Source: an uncultured Lachnobacterium sp.
Lineage (GTDB): Bacteria; Bacillota; Clostridia; Lachnospirales; Lachnospiraceae
Length of the DNA stretch: 21,260 nt
NCBI GenBank assembly: GCA_937889225.1
Contig: CALAST010000041.1
Span: forward strand, 1 to 21,260
Reading direction: 5' to 3'
The position numbers and the translations under genes were made by a program. Under the pieces are notes generated by a model, which worked only from the letters and a program-made list of their open reading frames with translations, did no database searches and was not told where the DNA came from. This document shows positions 20,886 to 21,260 of this stretch, in pieces. Position 1 is the first letter of the stretch. Every line of letters starts with the position of its first letter.

Positions 20886-21260
20886 AAGGATTCACCAGCT
20901 TATATCCCAATCCTTTTACCGTAATGATATACTCAGGGGAAGCGGGATCATTCTCAATTTTTTCTCTCAAATGCCGGATATGCACCATGATGGTATTGTC
21001 ACATCCAAAACTATCTTCTCCCCAAATACTTTCATACAGACGTTCACGACTGATGACACGTCCGATATTTTGTGCCATGTACTGTAGAATTTCAAACTCA
21101 CGGGCGGTCAGTTCTATTTCCTTCCCCGCTTTGCTAATCCGGCAGGCTTCTGATTCAATGGTCAGCATCCCTACCTTGATTACCTGCCCCTGCATGGCAT
21201 TTTGCTTATATTCACTCCTACGCAACTGTGCTTTGACACGGTAAGCAACCTCTTTAGGGC
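20875..21260 (-). CDS. OmpR-family response regulator, C-terminal part (partial)
   Basis: The frame is open from the window edge to TAA at 20875, about 128 codons. The first visible residues, PKEVAYRVKAQLRRSEYK, are the last helix of a receiver domain and its linker, so the receiver with its phospho-acceptor lies outside the window. The winged-helix domain is complete: LTAREFEILQYMAQNIGRVI, SRERLYESIWG and the recognition helix DNTIMVHIRHLREKIE, ending in TVKGLGYKL. It is the partner of the kinase encoded next. Start codon and promoter are not visible. Confidence 0.94.
   Translation of the reverse strand, partial: PKEVAYRVKAQLRRSEYKQNAMQGQVIKVGMLTIESEACRISKAGKEIELTAREFEILQYMAQNIGRVISRERLYESIWGEDSFGCDNTIMVHIRHLREKIENDPASPEYIITVKGLGYKLVNPYEE

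Noticed and set aside
1..21260. CRISPR array, tRNA or rRNA gene, insertion sequence, prophage genes
   Set aside because: No regularly spaced repeats, cloverleaf, transposase motif or integrase was seen. The only tandem repeats are two short A/T units at 5531 and 17195.

Overview
The window is a low-GC, AT-spacer-rich stretch of a Gram-positive chromosome. Gene content points to a gut-type clostridium, most likely Lachnospiraceae-like: lipoproteins with Firmicutes lipoboxes, strong AGGAGG ribosome sites, a Bce-type peptide-resistance locus and many ECF sigma factors. Taxonomy is an inference. Every convincing gene lies on the minus strand, so the reading order below runs from high to low coordinates. 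No rRNA, tRNA, transposase, phage gene or CRISPR array was seen.

Layout in transcription order. (1) 21260-18256: the C-terminal part of an OmpR-family response regulator, its histidine kinase, a DUF3592 membrane protein, a small HTH-TM regulator and a 44-residue membrane protein that resembles the tail of that regulator, closed by a GC-rich hairpin. (2) 18195-17246: an XRE helix-turn-helix protein fused to a membrane domain carrying an SdpI-like motif. (3) 17180-15078: an ECF sigma factor, a 91-residue membrane protein and a zinc-ribbon membrane protein. (4) 15020-9780: a BceRS two-component system, the BceAB transporter, a lipoprotein and a 36-residue membrane peptide; a BceR-type operator candidate lies between bceS and bceA. 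(5) 9710-5573: an ECF sigma factor with a zf-HC2 anti-sigma factor, then a split FtsX-type ABC transporter with its own lipoprotein. (6) 5465-4333: a second type of ECF sigma factor with a membrane anti-sigma candidate. (7) 4191-4028: a promoter and the first 18 or so codons of a fifth ECF sigma factor, the rest missing. (8) 3853-1: another ECF sigma/anti-sigma pair heading an operon of a large surface protein, two lipoproteins and a small membrane protein.

Working together: this is a dense envelope-sensing island, with four intact ECF sigma genes, one ECF remnant, two two-component systems and two membrane-bound HTH regulators beside two MacB/BceAB-type transporters. The strongest new signal is a promoter pattern, TGTAAC-N16-AGTC, present with identical spacing in front of the sigma gene at 9639, the split ABC transporter at 8432 and the truncated sigma gene at 4141. 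It suggests that the 9639 sigma factor drives its own operon and the transporter, and that the 4141 locus is a decayed member of the same group. Other notable points are the HTH-SdpI fusion, the regulator tail that recurs as a free-standing peptide, and the non-ATG starts of most of the sigma genes.
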